Source: Halichondria panicea (lineage: Eukaryota > Porifera > Demospongiae > Suberitida > Halichondriidae). From it: a stretch of DNA of 64,000 nt. Each line of letters opens with the position of its first letter. Within the stretch, counting starts at the first letter, position 1. Under the pieces are notes generated by a model that saw nothing but the letters and a program-made list of their open reading frames with translations, was not told the origin of the DNA and ran no database searches. The stretch lies in NCBI RefSeq assembly GCF_963675165.1, contig NC_087378.1, forward strand, positions 6,691,205-6,755,204, written 5' to 3'. A program made the translations under genes and the position numbers. This document shows positions 58,386 through 64,000 of this stretch, one piece after another.

Positions 58386-61300
58386 TTTTTTTTTTTTTTT
58401 TTTTCTTTATAAAATTTAATGCAGAGCATAGGTGCGTACCAACTAGCAACTGAGAGCTAATATTAAGGTAGCCCTAACAAAAACAGCAAAAGGCAAAACA
58501 AAAAAACAACAAAAAAAACAACAAAAACAAACAAAACGAACAAAAAAACACAAGTAACTAAAAAGTGCAGGCAGTGACAAGGACAGTGAAATACAAATTA
58601 ATTAACAGACACAAAACTGTAAGTAAGGGCAAGCAGACAATTAATTATAAGTAAGTAATTAATTGAAACAATCCCGCACATGAGCCTTAAAACTAAGTAA
58701 ACTACTTGCAGAGACAGCACTGCTTGGTAGGGATGCATGAGTCTTTTCTTAGGATTTTAAAGCAAAGCTTCAACTTTTGCATGCGTCTTCGGATAGACAG
58801 TGGCTTTAGGTCCAGGGAGGAGCACAGAAACGGGTAGCTTGATGACCAGTCTTGAGTTATAACTCTTCCCGCAAATTTCTGAACGTTTTCCAGTAATTTT
58901 GTGGATTTGAGTTGGTGGGGGTCCCAAACTGCCCCGCAGTAGTCTAGCTTTGGGAGTACAGTGGTTTGATATATCTTGTGGCGAAGGTGTTTTGGGGCGT
59001 CACGAAAGTTCCCATGTATTCTACCTATATAGCAGTTGTTTGGAAGACTTGGAGATGTTCTCAATGTGGGTAGACCACGATAAATTTGGTGTTAAGGTGA
59101 CTCCAAGGTATTTAACTTCACTTGATGGGTTGATAGTCTGACCATTTAAGGAGATGGTGAGCCTTGGGCCGTTTTTGGATCGAGAGATTGGGAGGTACTG
59201 AGTTTTTTGATGGTTAGGGGTGAGACAGTGTCTTTGTATCCAGTTTGTAACTTGGTGAAGGTCTCCCTGAAAATCCTCCAGCTCGGCATTTGTGTTGATC
59301 GGTTTAAAGAGTAAGATGTCGTCGGCATAAAGCATGAGGTGGCAGTCTCTCGAAAGCGAGAGTTTTGAAATGGAGTTCATGAAGATGTTGAACATGAGGG
59401 GTCCCAGAATGGACCCTTGAGGGACGCCTGAGGTCACAGGCACAGTGGATGATGATTTACCGTCAAGGACTACTTCTCAAGGTGAGATAGTCCCTGAACC
59501 AATTCAGTAGTGGTCCCTGGATTCCAAACGAGTGGAGTGCTTTGATGAGTTGGTTGTACGGTACCGAGTCGAAAGCTTTCCTGACATCAAGAAATACCGC
59601 AGCAATTTGAGAGTGTTTTGCAAGCATGGAGTGCCAGGTGTTAGTGACTTTTAGGAGAGGTTCTTGAGTGGATGACCTGGGACGGAATCCAAACTGGATG
59701 TTTGAGAGCAAGCTGTGCTTGGTTATGAACTTGGAGATATGGACATGAATTAGTCTTTCTAAGATTTTCGAGGGAAGGGACAGGAGAGATATAGGTCTGT
59801 AGTTTGAGCATTTGTCCATGTCTTTAGATTTGGGATGGAGTCAATGATGTTTGATACTTTCCAGGCATGAGGGACTTTTTGATGGGTGAGTGACAACTGG
59901 AAGATTTTGGTGAGGTCACGAGAAATGGATGATGCAGTGCCTCTAAGCATGTGACCAGAGATTCCATCTGGGCCAGTTGCAGTGTTGGTTTTTTGCTGAG
60001 ACAGGAGTTTGTGAACTTCAGTTTCTTCAGGAGTAATGACAGTTAGTATAGGATGACCAGGTGATGTTTTGATGGGGGATTTGGTTGAGGTGGCAGTTGT
60101 GAAACAGGAAGCGAAAAAGCGGTTTAAAAGATTTGCTTTGCCTAGAGAGGTGGATTCCGAATCAGTGCCAAAAGTGAGATCAACTGGGATTCGACTTCTT
60201 TTTAGGGAGGGTTTGTGAAACGACTTCCAAAAGTCCTGGGGGGATTTTAGTTTGGATGTAAGAGAGTCTAGGAAGCGGGAGCGAGCAGCTTTGAGTGCTG
60301 CAGTGGTGTGGTTTCGGATGATTTTATACTTGGACCAAGCTTTGTCGGTTGCAAGGTGACTGGCTTTCTTGAAGGTTTGGTGTTTCTTATGAATGAGCTT
60401 TAGCACTTCAGATGTGAGGTAGGGGAGGTTGTTTGTACGCTTCACAAGTCTTGAGGGGATGGAGTCAGACATAACAGACATAAAATGTGTATGCCAGTCA
60501 TTCCAGGCCGAGTCGATTGGTGTGAAGATTCATCTAAAGAAAAGTTGGTTAGACTGTCATTTGCAGATTTGAAGTCAGCTCTTTGGTAAAGCCACATTTT
60601 TCTTTTAGGGGTTTTAGCAGGGGGGGGGACTGCATTAGTGAGAGTTAGCAGGATGCATGAGTAGGAGAGGGGTGACAGAATTGAGTAGGAGTGTGATAGA
60701 GTGATCAATTGTGGACGAGGTTGATTTTGAAGACCTGGTAGGATGGGAAACCACTTGGGACATATCGTGTTTAGCTTGAATTGATGATAAGGACCCGTTT
60801 GTCCTGTTTTGAGACACATCGATGTTGAAGTCCTAGTGATTTTGTTTTAGTTGGGGGGAGGGCATCCAGAGCATCTTCTAGGTTGTGGAGGATAGAGGTG
60901 TTTGCTGATGGTGGTCTGTAGAAAAGTGCAAGGGATAGCTTGCGAGAGTTCAGAGTAAGCTCCAGGATGAGTAGTTCAATCTGGGGGGGTGGACAGAGAG
61001 AACCTTGAAGGGAGTGGAGTCATGGATAAAAATTGCAATACCTCCGCCATGGCGACTTCTATCTCTGCGAACAAGGGAGAAAGAGGGAATGAAAAGTTCA
61101 CCGTCCACAATGGTATCGTCAAGCCAAGTTTCACACAGGTAAATTATGTTAGGTAGTTGTTGGGAAGTTAGGCATCTGAGTTCATTCACTTTGGGAAACA
61201 GACTTCTGCAGTTCGTATAGAGAATGTTTAGTGAGTTTTGATTGGGTGTGGAGATCTGCATTGGTCTCATGCACTTGCGAGACGGTGATGTAGTGAGAGA

Positions 61301-61618
61301 TGGAAGTGATGAGGTGTCTTGGAAGGGCAGAGTTTCAGAGAGGCGTATCCTGCAGGCCCAGGTGTCAGGAGAAGCTTGGAGGGTGGAATACTCTTGGTCA
61401 GAGAGACCAATACAGCGGGAATGAAACCAGGTGGTACAGACGTCACAATAGATACCCTTCTGGTTGGACTTGACGGGACCCGAGCAAGCTCCACAGGGGT
61501 ACTTCCAGTTGGGGCCAGGGTTGAGCTCAATATCACCCGCCATCAGGAGAATAATAATCCAAGCGGATTTACTTTGGTAATTTGGATAGATCCACTCGAC
61601 AGAGATAGTTTGATGCAC
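58386..61618 (-). mobile_element. PHD-endonuclease-RT LINE (CR1/L2-like), degenerate, with 2A-type motif
   Basis: Non-LTR retrotransposon on the minus strand, poly(A) end at 58386-58404. Reading 5' to 3': AGDIELNPGP (61511-61540), then a PHD-type zinc finger (CGACSG, YCDVC, WFHSRC; to about 61330), then the start of an APE endonuclease (LNILYTNCRSLFPKVNEL, YLCETWLDD, RSRHGGGIAIFI), and after a damaged stretch the reverse transcriptase (SNYRPISLLSLPSKILERLI, VFLDVRKAFDSV, GVPQGSILGPLMF, LMLYADDILLF at 59318-59329), then KPLSIRRRMQKLKLCFKIL. The body is split by about five frame changes. About 60 codons of C-terminus are deleted just after CIP; the final residues SLLSFKAHVRDCFN survive in another frame (about 58660-58720). 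The 5' end is unresolved; there is an in-frame stop shortly before the first codons. Not active. Confidence 0.85.
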
Positions 61619-62344
61619 CGAATCGAGTAGTTTGATGGATGGAGGAGTTCACCAGCATTGAGATGTATCCTTGGTGGAGCGAATCTAATTGAGTGGGGGG
61701 CCTCCCCTGTGACGATGCTTGAGATGGGTCTTCAAGGGGAGGGGCTGAGACAAGACAATAGTGACACTAGAATGGAGAGATAGTGTGAGTTTCATGATGT
61801 TGACAGTTTTTTCAATTTGGGTGTAGGCAGCTGTTAGATTTGTCGAGCGATAATGATCTTGAGTTCTTGTTCTTGTGCTGTTCTCGTACACTTAGAGGTG
61901 TGAAAAAAAAACCTTGAGAGTCTTGGGGTTTGGGTTCTCTTTTATAAAGTTGGGGCGAAAAACTTGCATCAAAATGTAGCTCTAGGCTAGCTAGGTCGAT
62001 ATAGACTCGCAGACGTACTTACGAGAAAGAGAAGCCTGAGAACTGCAGAGAAGCCTGTAAACTGCAGAGACCGAGAGTATGCAGATAGTTACTTAGCACG
62101 TGGTCGAGGGCGGCTGCCTGATCACCTCGTTTTTACACAACATGTGATTTAAACGAGCATGCGCCGTATAAAAGGGGCGTAGCAGGCCAGGTATCATGGC
62201 GCATAAGAAAAAAATGGCGACTGTTTGCGAGTCTTTACAAAACCGTCTGACAAACCCTTACTTATGCAGAAATACGCCCCTTTTTGGGCCTGCAGAGCCA
62301 CATGGGCATTACGCATCAGCTAGGACAAGACTTAGTTTCTAAAA
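61619..62344. other. LINE 5' flank and spacer upstream of the Kolobok-like gene
   Basis: About 725 bp. The left part may still belong to the LINE's 5' region. The right part contains a repeated AACTGCAGAGA/GAAGCCTG pair (about 62025-62070) and GCATGCGC near 62158, and must hold the promoter of the gene starting at 62345. No known family was recognised. Confidence 0.4.
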
Positions 62345-64000
62345 ATGGCTAATCGTAGAAAACGACCGCGCCACAGTTTTGACTGCTATCTTGGCTCTCC
62401 TGAAGAGAAACAAGCTCTACAGGCAAGGATAGAGAGAGTGAGGAAGAAGCTATCGCCTGCTGGACGTACCATTGACAACCTTTCTCTCATAAACGCCATG
62501 CTAGACGCTGTAGAAGAGAAACTAGCTAGTGCTGATGAAGGTACGCCCACAAGTGATCAAGGGTCTGTTAGGCCCTTCTTGAGAGACAATGGTGAGTGTA
62601 ATAGCCTTCTTTTTACCTAGTTATACAGTCCTGTTCTATCAGGGATGTACACTGGTGATAACAGTCCTGATGATCAGACCTTGTTCATCACTGAGAAGCG
62701 CTGCTTTGATGATTTGATGACAGGGCTGGCGTCATCGTGCTCGGAGTGTTTGGTTCGAAGTTGTTGGCGACTGGACTCTGTGATTCAGGTAGTTTGTTTT
62801 AGCTTGTTTACACTATATGCGTGATTGTTTTATTAGAAAGGGCACGTCATCAGAGTTTTGTACTCTTGTCGTCACTGCCGGCACCAGAAGAGATCATGGT
62901 CTAGCTCTCGCGTGTTTGGAGGACACTTCCTCGTCAATCAGAAGTAATTATTTGGCCACACCATCACTATACTGATTAATTTACTCTTATAGGATGGTAC
63001 ACTCTTTCACTTGTGCTGGGATCATTCCATCCCAGTACATACATCTCTCTATGTTCGCTGGACTGGGCACAGTTGGTCATGCTTACATCCGGAGAGGTAT
63101 ATATGGTACAAAGACATGTACTTCACTAACTTTCTCTTTCACAGTATACAATAACAACAGCTACCTAGAGATTGTGGCCGCGGCAGCTGAACACTCCATG
63201 CAGTCGGCTGTAGAGGAAGTCAAGGCTCTGCCACACTACAGCACTAAGGGAGAAGTACGTTGTTGAATAATTTGTATTTATTTTATTGATTATTCTATTT
63301 CAGTGGGTGATAACTGACGCTAGGCATGATTCCACGGCCAATGCGTATCATACGACTGTGCCTTGCCTTTCAGGAAGGTATGTTAGTTAGTGTTTAGTAC
63401 ATACATGTACTAAGTGTTGTAATTTTTAGCACTCATAAGATCCTTGGCATCTCCACCATCTCTCGGACAGAGCACTCGGTAGCTCAGACCAGAGAATTGC
63501 AGTGTACCAAGGTTGTTCTTCCCCAAGTCATTGCTAGAGGTAAATGTAACTAACTAACTACGTAATAAATTATTTCATTGTATACTAATGATTGTCTCAG
63601 GTCTGAATGTTACTGAGGTTGGGCATGACATGCAAGCTCAGGTTGCTAAGTACGTGACACACACCCTCAATCTCATCAACTCCTATGACACATGGCACGG
63701 TATGCTGCATATTATTGGATACATGTAAACTATATGCATCACTATCAGGTACTAAGAACGTAGCCCGGGAGCTCAAGAAGATCACAGAGGGTCGGGTCAG
63801 AGATCGGAACATAACGTGGTTCCCTGAACTCTCTGATAAACGTAAGTGAAGATGATGTTGAGGTACGTATACGTCACTGATAAATGTCTATTCATTTAGG
63901 GCGCAGTATCAAGATACACTTGTACTGGGCCATGAAGAACTGTGGTGAGGACCCTAACATTCTACAGCAGATGGCTCTCAACATCCCCAACCACTACAAG
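62345..64000 (+). CDS. Kolobok-like DDE transposase-type protein (5' part)
   Basis: At least ten exons (62345-62591, 62643-62788, 62837-62943, 62993-63096, 63145-63254, 63304-63377, 63429-63540 and three more) keep frame with no stop; the gene continues past 64000. The N-terminus MANRRKRPRHSFDCYL is followed by a charged helix and a Cys-rich stretch (SSCSECLVRSC; SCRHCRHQK) that could bind zinc. Then come DARHDSTANAYHT, KILGISTISR, GLNVTEVGHDMQAQVAKY and YDTWHGTKNVARELKKI. This order of a DxRxDS motif, a KIL strand, a second Asp and a DxWHxxK motif is the one I know from Kolobok-like transposases and related animal proteins. Ten short-intron exons with an open frame suggest a maintained, possibly domesticated gene, or an element of intron-bearing type. 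The catalytic role is inferred. Confidence 0.6.

Noticed and set aside
58386-61618. Retrovirus or LTR element
   Set aside because: No LTRs, gag, protease or integrase. APE-type endonuclease, PHD finger, YADD reverse transcriptase and a poly(A) end are those of a LINE.

Overview
The window looks like nuclear DNA of an early-branching animal, most plausibly a demosponge. Genes are intron-rich with GT-AG junctions and short introns (often 50-150 bp). Intergenic gaps are mostly 130-350 bp. Several genes are animal-type (MDC1, XK-related, KLF10/11, DLGAP5/HURP, C8orf76, UBE2W). Introns and spacers are full of small foldback/MITE-like elements. The species call is an inference; the sequence alone does not fix it.

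Region 1 (about 1-15.3 kb) is an ornithine-decarboxylase (ODC) family cluster. It has a decayed double remnant (about 0.9-2.9 kb), two very similar tandem copies (3.2-7.1 kb), a stranded first-exon fragment (7.3 kb) and a more diverged copy (13.3-15.3 kb). The three structured copies lack the phosphate-binding Arg of the EPGR motif, and two also lack the catalytic Cys of WGPTC, so at least two look like pseudoenzymes. The cluster is interrupted by a 1.8-kb 9-bp minisatellite laid out as a head-to-head inverted repeat (8.4-10.2 kb), and by a 2.75-kb element with terminal inverted repeats (10.5-13.2 kb) whose right end lies about 65 bp upstream of the third copy's ATG.

Region 2 (15.9-57.9 kb) is a dense array of single-copy-type genes, mostly alternating in strand so that neighbours share either a short divergent promoter or a short convergent 3' spacer: KLF10/11-like (-), XK-related 1 (+), BPNT2/IMPAD1 (-), DLGAP5/HURP-like (+), RCC1 (-), RPA2 (+), C8orf76-like (-), MDC1 (+), TDH (-), two tandem sideroflexins (-), PPT1 (+), XK-related 2 (+), UBE2W (-). 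The centre (21-39 kb) groups genome-maintenance genes: a HURP-like spindle factor, RCC1 (the Ran exchange factor), RPA2 and MDC1. For ten genes (KLF, XKR1, BPNT2, DLGAP5, RCC1, RPA2, C8orf76-like, MDC1, PPT1, XKR2) I summed coding-exon lengths and the totals keep frame. The C8orf76-like third exon rests on a weaker acceptor.

Region 3 (58-64 kb) holds a PHD-endonuclease-RT LINE on the minus strand carrying a canonical 2A-type motif at its N-terminus, a second 3'-end fragment of the same family abutting its poly(A), and the first ten exons of a Kolobok-like DDE transposase-type gene that runs off the window.

At least five families of short inverted-repeat elements recur in introns and spacers (called A to E here); family A has four copies and family E four. 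Most intron expansion in DLGAP5, MDC1 and PPT1 is due to them.
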